Assembly: GCF_039542055.1 (NCBI RefSeq)
Contig: NZ_BAABHK010000008.1
Coordinates: 310,001 to 374,000, forward strand
DNA from: Actinoallomurus vinaceus
GTDB taxonomy: Bacteria; Actinomycetota; Actinomycetes; Streptosporangiales; Streptosporangiaceae
Reading direction: 5' to 3'
DNA length: 64,000 nucleotides
Shown here: positions 51,077-58,779 of the stretch, piece by piece
How positions within the stretch are numbered: position 1 is the first letter of the stretch
Layout of the letters: the number at the start of each line of letters is the position of its first letter
The notes under the pieces: generated by a model
The model's input: only the letters and a program-made list of their open reading frames with translations
Told to the model about the DNA's origin: nothing
Databases searched by the model: none
Made by a program: the position numbers and the translations under genes

Positions 51077-51979
51077 ATGAGGCATTCCAGCGCGACCATC
51101 GCGGCGGTGCTGTCCCTTCCGGCTGCGCTAGGTTCGGTCGCTATCGCATCTTTCGAACCTCCACCGCTGGCCTTCGGCGTGGTCCGCGTTGCCCGCCCCG
51201 GTGATTCGCTCACCGTGACCATGGATGCGGGGCGGATCGTCGGTAACAATCACGACAAGGTCGTCTCGGCGGTGTTTGTCAAGCCCGGGATAATTCGAAT
51301 GCACAACCCAGTTCTGACCGCCGTGGTGACCATCAAGTGTGACGCCAAGCCCGGCACTTATCCCGTCGGGATCAGCGCGGGCAATGCGTCGACTCCCGCA
51401 CATTGGGCCAAGGTTCGCGTTCCGCCGGTCGATGAGGCCGTAAGGGAACAGTGCCGCGCGAAAGTGAAGAAGCTGGCTCCCGATCCGCAGGAAGAACAGT
51501 GGCCCGCTGACCGGCCGTGGCCACAATCGGACTGGGACGTGCGGAACTTCCGTCCCGGTGACCGCATCCTGGTCACTGACAACGATGACGAAGGACACGA
51601 CGGCGAACTGATCCTGGTCTCCCCGGCCTTCACCGACGCCCCTGTACTGCGCGGAGCGAAAGCGGTCCTCACCACGAATGCCACCATCCGCTGCGACGCC
51701 AAACCTGGGCTGTACGCCGTCTACCGGTACAGGAACGGTCGCAAGCGAGAGATGTACGACCGCCACGTGTGGGCGCGTTACCGGGTCGAACCCGCCCGGC
51801 CTGGCACGGGCGACTGTGGCACCAAGCACGCGACGCCCGCTGCAGCCCGCACGGGCGGCGACCGCAGCGGCGGGAACATCACTGCCTGGGCGGTCGGTGG
51901 CGCACTGGTGACGGCGGCCGGTGCGGGTGGGCTGGTCATCGTCCGGAGGGCACGGTTGCGTCGCAGGAGCCACATCTGA
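51077..51979 (+). CDS. Secreted protein with two homologous modules and a C-terminal membrane anchor
   Basis: 300 residues from ATG at 51077. A signal peptide covers about residues 1-25. Two modules share an RPGD start (VARPGDSLTV; FRPGDRILVTDN) and a Cys-containing end (VTIKCDAKPGTYPV; ATIRCDAKPGLYAV). A C-terminal hydrophobic helix (WAVGGALVTAAGAGGLVIV) is followed by RRARLRRR, like a wall- or membrane-anchored Streptomyces surface protein, but no LPXTG is seen. It is divergent from the S1 peptidase, with 114 bp between starts. Function unknown. Confidence 0.75.
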   Translation: MRHSSATIAAVLSLPAALGSVAIASFEPPPLAFGVVRVARPGDSLTVTMDAGRIVGNNHDKVVSAVFVKPGIIRMHNPVLTAVVTIKCDAKPGTYPVGISAGNASTPAHWAKVRVPPVDEAVREQCRAKVKKLAPDPQEEQWPADRPWPQSDWDVRNFRPGDRILVTDNDDEGHDGELILVSPAFTDAPVLRGAKAVLTTNATIRCDAKPGLYAVYRYRNGRKREMYDRHVWARYRVEPARPGTGDCGTKHATPAAARTGGDRSGGNITAWAVGGALVTAAGAGGLVIVRRARLRRRSHI

Positions 51980-52342
51980 GGCGCGGCTCCCTCGCTGACG
52001 CGGTCCCCGGCCTGTTCCAGACCGAGGCCGACGGCCTGGCCGTATAGAGGCCGGCGAGCATGCCGATGAGCAGGCCCGTCGCGCCGAGGGCCGACAGCAT
52101 GAGTGATTCGGTGAGGAACTGGGGTTCGGATTCTGCCATGGGCGGCGCCGAGGGCAGGGTCCGAACCTTCGGCGTATCCGCCGGCATCCAGGAAGGCCGC
52201 GATGCGGTATCCGACGTTCCGCGCCGCCGCCAGGACAACTTCCACCAGAGCCCCCGGCCCGCGGTAGGCGAACGTCCACAGCACCGGACCATGCGGGCGG
52301 CACGCTCTACACAGGTCATCCAGTCGCATCTACGCTTCGCGC
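51980..52342. other. Scrap region with gene fragments
   Basis: Contains the 46-bp kinase fragment (51997-52042). Abutting it on the minus strand is a 32-codon start of a membrane protein (MAESEPQFLTESLMLSALGA from 52139) that breaks exactly at the fragment's edge. The rest shows no convincing gene. Confidence 0.55.
51997..52042 (+). repeat. 46-bp duplicate of part of the fructosamine-kinase-like gene
   Basis: Identical to 43325-43370, same orientation, 8.7 kb away. The next few bases to the left (CTCGCT versus CTTGCC) are also similar; identity stops abruptly on the right. Confidence 0.85.
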
Positions 52343-53365
52343 ATGCGTACGACAAGTCGCCTTGCGCTGGCAGTCGCGCTCGCGTTTCCACTGGTGGGAA
52401 CGGTGAACGCGGCCTCGGCCGGTCCTTCCGCCGCCACAGCGGCCGGAACGGTCTTCTATCCGAACCCCGTGTAACAGCTCGGGGACCAGACTCTCACCGA
52501 CGACGACGCCGACTACGCCGCCCTGCAGTCGGCGTACCGGCAGATCACCCTCACCGACCTGGACGGCTCGGGGTCGCTCAGCGGACGCTACGTGGCTGTG
52601 AAGAGTTCGACGGGCAAGGCGGCACAGGCGGTCAACGGAGCCTTCCCCGCCTACCACCGCGACGCCGACGGGTTCGAACAGGTGATGGGCTACTACTGGG
52701 TGACCACTGCGCAGCACTACATCCAGCATCTTGGCTTCGGATCGTCCCTGCGTCCGGTGAACCAGCGGCAGATCAAGCTGCGGATCGACCAGTACGGCGG
52801 CGACAACTCCTTCTTCCGCGACGACAAGGCCAACATCACCCTCGGCAAAGGCGGGGTCGACGACGCCGAAGACGCGGAAGTCATCGTGCACGAGTACGGC
52901 CACTCGGTGCAGGACGGCCAAGTGAGCGGATTCGGCACGACCGAGGAGTCCGGCGCCATCGGCGAGGCCTTCGGCGACTACCTGGCCGTGGCCGTCACGA
53001 GCTGGGCGACCGGACGGCCGTCGAAGACCCCCGAGGCCTGCGTCGCCGACTGGGACTCCACCTCGTACACGAGCACGACGCCGCACTGCCTGCGCCGCCT
53101 CGACGGCACCAAGCACTACCCGGAGGACATCGTCGGCGAGGTCCACGCCGACGGTGAGATCTGGTCACGCGCGCTGTGGGACATCCGGCAGCAGCTCGGT
53201 GACACCCAGGCGAGCACGCTGATAATCGAAGCGCAGTTCGCGTTCACCCCCGACATCTCGTTCCACGACGCGGCGCAGCAAACCGTGGCCGCCGCCCAGC
53301 GCCTGTACGGCGCCAATGCCGCTCAGGTCGCCCAGTCGGCCTTCAAAGCCCGCGGCATTCTCTGA
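52343..53365 (+). pseudogene. Secreted thermolysin-like metallopeptidase interrupted by a nonsense codon
   Basis: ATG at 52343 starts a signal peptide (RTTSRLALAVALAFPLVGT...NAASAG). After FYPNPV an in-frame TAA (52472-52474) breaks the gene at codon 44; the frame then continues undisturbed for 296 codons. The remainder is a complete-looking zinc peptidase: HEYGHSVQDG (HExxH), followed by GAIGEAFGDYLA (third ligand Glu). Only one base change appears to separate it from an intact gene (CAA or CAG to TAA fits). Internal starts would give a cytosolic fragment without signal or propeptide. Confidence 0.8.
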
Positions 53366-53593
53366 ACCGGACGCGGGGACGGCCTCGTGACTCCGGTCAC
53401 GGGGCCGTCCGGGCGCTCTCGTGCGGGTTCGGGCCAGGCGGTAGACGAGCTGTAGATCAGACGCCGCCACCGCGACTGCTCGATCGAAACCCCGAAAGGT
53501 ATCTGATCAGCGCATCTACGACGAACCGTCACCAGTCAGTGGTGGAAATGGCAGAAACGGACGGTCGTTGCGCTGCGGTTGCTGTCCTCAGAA

Positions 53594-53620
53594 AGCCCTG
53601 AGACACGAGATCTCAGGGCT
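53594..53620. terminator. Hairpin left of att copy 2
   Basis: AGCCCTGAGA / TCTCAGGGCT stem (10 bp, perfect) with a 7-nt loop. Confidence 0.65.
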
Positions 53621-53640
53621 GTTCCTGCATGTCAGATGCG

Positions 53641-53683
53641 GTGGGCAGGGGCGGGGTCGAACCGCCGACTTCCGCTTTTCAGG
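53641..53683 (-). repeat. att copy 2: 3' part of tRNA-Phe
   Basis: 43 bp, identical to 58576-58619 apart from one deleted C (GACTTCC for GACCTTCC). Confidence 0.88.
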
Positions 53684-53880
53684 AGTAGCAACCACTCTGC
53701 TCGCGGTGTCCGCGCCGAGGTAGACGGCAGTCCGCGTGTGCCGGCGGCTGCTCGTGGTTGCCGATGTTGCCGTCACGGTTGCCGTCAACGGGCAACGTCC
53801 TTGACGTCGAGGAGGGGGTGGGCGAGTGACCGCGGGCAACAGCGCGTATCGCTCCCGAGTGCGCTGGGCGATCAGCATAA

Positions 53881-53895
53881 ATCTGATTATCAGAT
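53881..53895. promoter_or_regulatory. Operator palindrome of the toxin-antitoxin pair
   Basis: ATCTGA-TTA-TCAGAT lies 12 bp upstream of the antitoxin ATG, over a TATGCT -10-like box. Autoregulation by the antitoxin is typical of the Phd/YefM type. Confidence 0.6.
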
Positions 53896-53906
53896 ATGCT
53901 GGTCTC

Positions 53907-54164
53907 ATGAGGACCATGACCGCAACCGAAGCCTCCCGGAGGTTCTCTGACCTCCTCGACGCCATCGAGCGCGGCGAAACCATCACCATCACCCGGGGTA
54001 ATCGCCCGGTCGCTGAGATCGGTCCCGCGCGCCGCCGCACGGGCGCTGACCTGCGGGCAGCGCTGGACGGTATCGAACCGCCGGATGACCGGTTCGCTGA
54101 GGACATCAACAGCGCTCTGGATCTGCTCACGACGGAGGAGCGGGACCCGTGGGCCGACGTCTGA
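53907..54164 (+). CDS. Phd/YefM-type antitoxin
   Basis: 85 residues from ATG at 53907 (an ATG at 53916 is also possible). The N-terminal domain MTATEASRRFSDLLDAIERG followed by ETITITRGNRPVAEI is the Phd/YefM DNA-binding fold. The acidic C-terminal tail (EPPDDRFAEDINSALDLLTTEERDPWADV) would wrap the toxin. Its stop overlaps the toxin start by 16 bp. It probably neutralises the VapC-type toxin and represses the pair through the upstream palindrome. Confidence 0.88.
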   Translation: MRTMTATEASRRFSDLLDAIERGETITITRGNRPVAEIGPARRRTGADLRAALDGIEPPDDRFAEDINSALDLLTTEERDPWADV

Positions 54165-54547
54165 TCCTCGACACCAACATCCTGATCGCGTACGAACGGG
54201 GCACCATCGACCGGGCCGCCCTCGACGATGATGAGCTGGCCGTCGCGGCGGTGACGATCGCCGAATACCGCGTGGGGATAGAGCTGGCCGACACCGCCGC
54301 GCGTGCCGCCGACCGTTCCCGTGCACTCGCCGCGATCACCTCGGTGGTCGAGGTTCTGGACTACACCGACACCACGGCCGCCCATCATGCCCGCCTGATA
54401 GCGCACGTCCGCCGCGCGGGCACCCGCCGGGGAGCGCACGACTTGATCATCGCGGCACACGCGACAGAGACCGGCAGGACGATCCTGTCCCGTGATGCCA
54501 AAGCGCGCTTCGCCGATCTCCCCTCGGTGATCGCCGCCGAAGCCTGA
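54149..54547 (+). CDS. vapC: VapC-type PIN-domain toxin (ribonuclease)
   Basis: 132 residues from GTG at 54149, overlapping the antitoxin; GGAGGAG lies 8-9 bases upstream. All four PIN-domain acidic residues are visible: Asp8 (ILDTNILI), Glu39 (TIAEYRVG), Asp98 (AHDLIIAAHA) and Asp116 (LSRDAKARF). VapC toxins are Mg-dependent RNases cutting tRNA or rRNA. Co-location within the att-bounded tract suggests a maintenance role for integrated DNA. Confidence 0.9.
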   Translation: MGRRLILDTNILIAYERGTIDRAALDDDELAVAAVTIAEYRVGIELADTAARAADRSRALAAITSVVEVLDYTDTTAAHHARLIAHVRRAGTRRGAHDLIIAAHATETGRTILSRDAKARFADLPSVIAAEA

Positions 54548-55029
54548 AGCGCTCGCCGCGCTCAGATCCCTTCGGTATTGGGCATGGCACGCCGGGCCCG
54601 TCAGGACGACATCGCGCTGCGCCGACGACTCCTGCCGTAGGACTCGACGCTCTCATAGACGGCGTTGCCCACGACGCTGACGACGGCACCGACGATGAAG
54701 GTGCCGAGGATGCCGCGACGCCGATGAGTTCGCCGATGGTGGCGCCGCAGCTCCAGACGAGCATTGCCGGGAAGGACCCGTCGGTCCTGCGGCGGTAAGG
54801 CCTACCGCGCCCGTCGCCATCGGTAGAACGGTGCACCCTTCAGACTGGTCTGATCCGACGTCCAGCCCCATCGTGAACACCAGCCGGCGTTCGTCCGGCG
54901 AGAAGAAGAAACACGGTGATCTTCCCGCATTCTGGGCTTGCTTACGCCCATCACGCGATAAAAGCGAGTGATGCGGGTGTTTGCCCGCTGACGTACACCA
55001 TCACTCCAACACGTCCCGAGAGGACCTCA
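54548..55029. other. Intergenic region, 482 bp, with a membrane-protein scrap
   Basis: Apart from the fragment at 54601-54764 no gene is seen. The AT-richer stretch 54900-55020 probably carries the promoter of the HhH protein gene. Confidence 0.5.
54601..54764 (-). pseudogene. Possible frameshifted small membrane protein
   Basis: On the minus strand, MLVWSCGATIGELIG from 54764 and, after a one-base shift, ILGTFIVGAVVSVVGNAVYE ending SRRRSAMSS at 54601, together look like a short glycine-zipper-like membrane protein. Weak evidence; it may be fortuitous. Confidence 0.3.
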
Positions 55030-55251
55030 GTGGCTTCGATCGACTTGAACAACGTGCTCGACAAGGCGTGGGCGGACAAGAGCCTCCCGGAGATCATGGC
55101 CGCGCCGGTGGCGGCCCTGAAGGGGATCTCAGACCGTACCGGTGAGCTCCTGAACGAAGCACTCGGCATCAAGACGGTCGCCGACCTGGCCAATCTGCCG
55201 TACGCCCGCTGGGCCCAGGCCTTGGCCGAACTGGACGCGGCCGCCAAGTAA
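55030..55251 (+). CDS. Small helix-hairpin-helix protein
   Basis: 73 residues from GTG at 55030 (GAGAGGAC upstream). A helical N-terminus is followed by an HhH-like segment: APVAALKGISDRTGELLNEA then LGIKTVADLANLPYARWAQA. Similar short proteins are common in actinomycetes and of unknown function; HhH motifs usually bind DNA without sequence specificity. The neighbouring SNF2 ATPase also has an HhH-like motif, so a shared DNA-related role is possible but unproven. Confidence 0.72.
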   Translation: MASIDLNNVLDKAWADKSLPEIMAAPVAALKGISDRTGELLNEALGIKTVADLANLPYARWAQALAELDAAAK

Positions 55252-55295
55252 CGAGTCCCCAGCACGTCGGTCGTGGCGTTGCGCCACTCATCTCG

Positions 55296-55339
55296 GGGTT
55301 ACGACCCGGCGGAGTCGACGCTCTGGCGGGTCGTAACCC
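55296..55339. terminator. Hairpin after the HhH protein gene
   Basis: GGGTTACGACCCG / CGGGTCGTAACCC, 13-bp perfect arms with an 18-nt loop, 45 bp after the HhH stop. Confidence 0.6.
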
Positions 55340-55558
55340 TCGACGGCTGGTCTGAGGTCGCGCCCGATGGGTTCACGTAGGTAGTAGACCGGAGACGAGG
55401 ATGCCCCCGCTGGCTGAACCGGATCCACTGCCGAGCTGCGCCAGCCGATCGGTGAGTACCTCGACGAGGCGGGCGGTCTATCGTCGGCTTGGAGAGCCGA
55501 TAGGCGAGAGGGCGCTCGCGCGATGGACGTCATCTTCCCGACGGAGGCGGTGACCGGG

Positions 55559-55664
55559 GATGCGGGGGCGGAGCCCCCGCATCGGGGGTTCCAGGGGGTC
55601 GTCCCCCTGGAAAAGCACAAAGCCCCCGGCGAAGTCGATCGAAGATCGACGAGCACCAGGGGGC
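55559..55664. repeat. Cluster of three adjacent hairpins beside att copy 3
   Basis: Hairpin A 55559-55583 (10-bp perfect stem GATGCGGGGG), hairpin B 55589-55612 (10-bp perfect stem TTCCAGGGGG, loop TCGT), hairpin C 55622-55664 (GCCCCCGG/CC-A-GGGGGC outer stem enclosing GTCGATC-GAA-GATCGAC). They end 3 bp before the att copy. Confidence 0.65.
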
Positions 55665-55666
55665 GA

Positions 55667-55710
55667 GTGGGCAGGGGCGGGGTCGAACCGCCGACCTTCC
55701 GCTTTTCAGG
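55667..55710 (-). repeat. att copy 3: 3' part of tRNA-Phe
   Basis: 44 bp, identical to 58576-58619. It bounds, with the tRNA itself, a 2.9-kb segment carrying the SNF2 ATPase and the integrase tail. Confidence 0.9.
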
Positions 55711-55938
55711 AGTAGCAACCACCCTGCTCAGAGACTCTATGCCGAGGTGGACGGTAGTGGGCGTGCGCCGACGGCTGTCCACGGTGGCCGACGTTGCCCC
55801 CAGAGCTTACAGAGCTCACCCGACACACTCCCGCGAGTCGGAGAGCCCGGAAGGTAGGTAAGGGCGCCAGCGCGCGTCGGAAGCCAATCTGTCCGTGATG
55901 TCCTCCATCTTCGCAATTCGCACCGATCGCCGGTTCCG

Positions 55939-58197
55939 ATGCGTAGACTCTCGACCACTTTGGCACGCACAGCGGAACTGACGAGTGAAACGGAGCCTGC
56001 GAAGGCCGAGCTCCGCGCGGGAAGGGCGGCCCGCGCTATCGTCTCCGACGGCCGCGCGGTCCACGACGCCATCGAGGCGGTCCTGGCCGCGCCGGGGGAG
56101 TCCCGCGAGATCGCGCGACGGGCGTACGAAGTGGTGCGCGATCAGCTTGTCACTGACGAACTGGACACGATGCCGGTGGACCGGCTCCGGGAGCTTATCC
56201 AGGGCCGGGTCACGTTCGTCCCCGTCAGGGACGCCGGCATCGACACAGTCGGCGCGGTCCTCACGACCGGCGCAGAAGCACTCAGGCGAATCCCCCGAGT
56301 ACGCCGGAAGACGGCCAAGCGGATCATGGCCGCCGCATGGCAGATGCGGGAGTCCGTCGAGGAGAGCACCCGCGTCCGCATCGAACCAGACGCCCGTACC
56401 CCCGAGCAGACCGCTCTCATCGCCGCCTTGCGCCGCTACGAACGCACCAGGTCCGTGATGAAGGGCCCGGACCCGAGCCCGCTGGCAAGTGAGCTCGGGG
56501 GTTACCTCGGCCCTGCGGCACGCGGCGCGAGCCGCCTGGGAATGCTCTTCACATTCTCCAAGCGGAAGAGGCAGGAAGCTCGTGATGCACTCGTCCAGCT
56601 GGACGCCACCCTGAGTTCCAAGAAAGTCACTGCGGTACGCAAACGCCTGTCCACAGCCGAGTCCCGGCTGGAGAAGGCCGGAAAGACACCGAGGGCTGCC
56701 CGGCTATGGAGCGATTACCTCGCCCGCCCGGTCATCTACAACGGCCTGTTGATCGAGGTTGGGGGGCTCGACCCGGTCAAAGAGGCCGGTCAGGGATTCC
56801 TCCCCGCCGATATCGCCGAGCAGGTCCGCGTGTTTCCCCTCGACCAGTCCCGCCTCAAGACCTCGCTGCGTGGCTACCAGCTGTTCGGCGCGAAGTTCGC
56901 GCTGGTTCAGGAGCGGGTGATTCTCGGCGACGAGATGGGCCTTGGTAAGACGATGCAATCGCTCGCCGCGATGTGCCACCTCGCGGCCAAGGGCGCGACG
57001 CACTTCCTGGTCGTCTGCCCGGCGAGCGTGGTCGTCAACTGGACTCGTGAGGTTGAGCGGCACACGCTGCTGGAGGTCCGCCGCGTGCACGGGCCTGGCG
57101 AGAAGCGGGAGGCGACCCAGCAGGAGTGGGCGGCCAGGGGTGGCGTGGCGGTCACGACATTCGAGGTGCTGCGCGCCATGCCAGAGGACCTGGACGTCTC
57201 TGTGGCGATGATGGTCGTCGACGAGGCGCACTACGTGAAGAACCCGACTGCGCTTCGCACGCAGGCGGTCAGCGAATGGGCGGCGCGGAGCAGGCGGGTG
57301 CTGTTCCTGACGGGGACGCCGATGGAGAACAAGGTGGGGGAGTTCCGAGTGCTGGTCGGGCACCTGCGCCCGGAGCTCGCCGAGAACCTGGACATACCGG
57401 ACGGGGCGCTGGACGGCACCAAGTTCCGGGAGGCTGTGGCGCCGGTCTACCTGCGGCGCAACCAGGAAGACGTGCTTAGCGAACTTCCGCCGCGGCTGGA
57501 GACGCAGGAATGGGTGGCACTCGAGGGACCGGCGCTGCGGGCGTACCAGAAGGCGGTCCTCGCGGGGAACTTCATGGCGATGCGCCGGGCGGCGTTCGGC
57601 CCGGGGACGGTGAAGGGATCGCCGAAGCTCCGGCGGCTGGTGGAGATCGTCAGCGAGGCCGCGGACGGCGGGCGCAAGGTCGTGGTGTTCTCGTACTTCC
57701 GCGACGTGCTGGACACGGTGACACAGGTACTGGGCTCCGGGCGTCATGGCGTCCCCGGCGTGCATGTCGTCGGCCCGCTGACCGGGGGCATCCCGCCGAC
57801 GAACCGCCAAGCGATGGTGGACGAGTTCACTGCCGCCAAGGGGGCTGCGGTGCTGGTCTCCCAGATCCAGGCGGGCGGCGTGGGCCTGAACATCCAGGCC
57901 GCCTCGGTGATCATCATCGCCGAGCCGCAGCTGACGCCCTCGATCGAGGAGCAGGCGATCGCCCGCGCGCACCGGATGGGCCAGGTGCGCCGCGTGGACG
58001 TGCACCGGCTGCTGTGCGGGGACAGCATCGACCAGCGAGTCCTCGAGCTGCTGGCGGACAAGCGCGAGGCGTTCGACGAGTACGCGCGCCGCAGCGACAT
58101 GGCGAACGCGACGCCGGACGCGGTGGACACGGGCTCCGAGACCGAACTGCGGCGCCAAATCGTGGCCGCGGAACAGAAGCGCCTCAAGGCGGCGTGA
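55939..58197 (+). CDS. SNF2-family DEAD/DEAH-box ATPase with N-terminal HhH-like region
   Basis: 752 residues. Residues 1-300 are a family-specific helical region including an HhH-like AEALRRIPRVRRKTAKRIMA (113-131). The SNF2 motor follows: Walker A DEMGLGKT (Lys337), PASVVVNW, DEAH (428-431), TGTPMEN (458-464). The C-terminal RecA domain has VVFSYFRDVLD, VSQIQAGGVGLNIQ and QAIARAHRMGQ. SNF2 motors translocate on double-stranded DNA. No nuclease or methylase domain is fused or adjacent. It fills most of the segment between att copy 3 and tRNA-Phe, so it is probably cargo of an integrated element. No clear ribosome-binding site before ATG 55939. Confidence 0.88.
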   Translation: MRRLSTTLARTAELTSETEPAKAELRAGRAARAIVSDGRAVHDAIEAVLAAPGESREIARRAYEVVRDQLVTDELDTMPVDRLRELIQGRVTFVPVRDAGIDTVGAVLTTGAEALRRIPRVRRKTAKRIMAAAWQMRESVEESTRVRIEPDARTPEQTALIAALRRYERTRSVMKGPDPSPLASELGGYLGPAARGASRLGMLFTFSKRKRQEARDALVQLDATLSSKKVTAVRKRLSTAESRLEKAGKTPRAARLWSDYLARPVIYNGLLIEVGGLDPVKEAGQGFLPADIAEQVRVFPLDQSRLKTSLRGYQLFGAKFALVQERVILGDEMGLGKTMQSLAAMCHLAAKGATHFLVVCPASVVVNWTREVERHTLLEVRRVHGPGEKREATQQEWAARGGVAVTTFEVLRAMPEDLDVSVAMMVVDEAHYVKNPTALRTQAVSEWAARSRRVLFLTGTPMENKVGEFRVLVGHLRPELAENLDIPDGALDGTKFREAVAPVYLRRNQEDVLSELPPRLETQEWVALEGPALRAYQKAVLAGNFMAMRRAAFGPGTVKGSPKLRRLVEIVSEAADGGRKVVVFSYFRDVLDTVTQVLGSGRHGVPGVHVVGPLTGGIPPTNRQAMVDEFTAAKGAAVLVSQIQAGGVGLNIQAASVIIIAEPQLTPSIEEQAIARAHRMGQVRRVDVHRLLCGDSIDQRVLELLADKREAFDEYARRSDMANATPDAVDTGSETELRRQIVAAEQKRLKAA

Positions 58198-58240
58198 CCC
58201 GCAGAGCTTTCGTGGTCGCACGTCGTCGCGTTCGATGAAC

Positions 58241-58520
58241 GCTCAGCGCGGGGAACGTCCGGCGCGACTTCCGCGTCGTTCTCGACCTCGCTGGCCTGGT
58301 GGGCAAGGAGTGGACGCCTTGGGAGCTGCGGCACAGCTTCGTATCGCTGCTCTCCGCCCATGACGCACCGATCGAGAACATCTCCCGGTTGGTCGGGAAC
58401 ACCAACACCGTGGTTACGGAGACCGTCTATCGCAAGCAGATACGGCCGGTGGTCCAAGAGAGAGCGATCGCGATGAACGACATTTCCCTGGTGGATTCCG
58501 AGCCGTTGTCACCCAGTTAG
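58241..58520 (+). pseudogene. Tyrosine recombinase (integrase) remnant, C-terminal part
   Basis: The frame reads SAGNVRRDFRVVLDLAGLVG, then WTPWELRHSFVSLLSAHDAP, then ENISRLVGNTNTVVTETVYR, ending DSEPLSPS. It keeps the catalytic R (ELRHSF), the H/R-like region and the Tyr (VYRKQI) but lacks the N-terminal three quarters. It is collinear with, and complementary to, the remnant at 45400-45808, sharing SAGNVRRDFR and the 3' end. It lies directly before the tRNA attachment site, the usual place of an integrase gene. Confidence 0.85.
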
Positions 58521-58527
58521 ACACTCA

Positions 58528-58557
58528 CGCCCCGTCTCCGAACACGGAGGCGGGGCG
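58528..58557 (+). terminator. Terminator of integrase remnant 2
   Basis: CGCCCCGTCTCCG-AACA-CGGAGGCGGGGCG followed by TTT; paralogue of the hairpin at 45828. Confidence 0.85.
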
Positions 58558-58576
58558 TTTGGGCAGTTCAGAGGAG

Positions 58577-58650
58577 TGGGCAGGGGCGGGGTCGAACCGC
58601 CGACCTTCCGCTTTTCAGGCGGACGCTCGTACCGACTGAGCTACCTGCCC
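58577..58650 (-). tRNA. tRNA-Phe (GAA)
   Basis: 74 nt on the minus strand. Acceptor GGGCAGG pairs with CCTGCCC, discriminator A; D-arm GCTC/GAGC; anticodon stem TCCGC/GCGGA with loop CTGAAAA (anticodon GAA); T-arm GGCGG-TTCGACC-CCGCC. No encoded CCA. The 3' 43-44 bp is the integration target repeated three times to the left. Confidence 0.96.
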
Positions 58651-58674
58651 GCGCGGCGCCGAACGGCGCCTCAG

Positions 58675-58749
58675 CGGTCCTGACGGGATTTGAACCCGCG
58701 GCCTCCACCTTGACAGGGTGGCGAGCACTCCTAGCTGCTCCACAGGACC
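58675..58749 (-). tRNA. tRNA-Asp (GTC)
   Basis: 75 nt on the minus strand. Acceptor GGTCCTG/CAGGACC, D-arm GAGC/GCTC, anticodon loop CTGTCAA (GTC), T-loop TTCAAAT. It is the middle gene of the Glu-Asp-Phe cluster. Confidence 0.96.
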
Positions 58750-58779
58750 TTGCTTTGTAGTACCCCCGGAAGGATACCG

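Larger units (their letters stand above)
53366..53906. other. Intergenic region with terminator and att copy 2
   Basis: No gene. It holds the hairpin 53594-53620 and the tRNA-Phe-derived copy 53641-53683. About 100 bp right of that copy is homologous to the sequence right of att copy 3 (AGTAGCAACCAC...GCCGAGGTAGACGG). The toxin-antitoxin promoter follows. Confidence 0.6.
55252..55938. other. Intergenic region, 687 bp, with hairpins and att copy 3
   Basis: No convincing gene. It holds the hairpin 55296-55339, a cluster of three hairpins 55559-55664, and the tRNA-Phe-derived copy 55667-55710 with a right flank homologous to that of att copy 2. Confidence 0.6.

Noticed and set aside
54653..54880. 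75-codon minus-strand frame downstream of the toxin gene
   Set aside because: Low-complexity Ser/Arg composition; the more plausible trace there is the frameshifted membrane fragment at 54601-54764.
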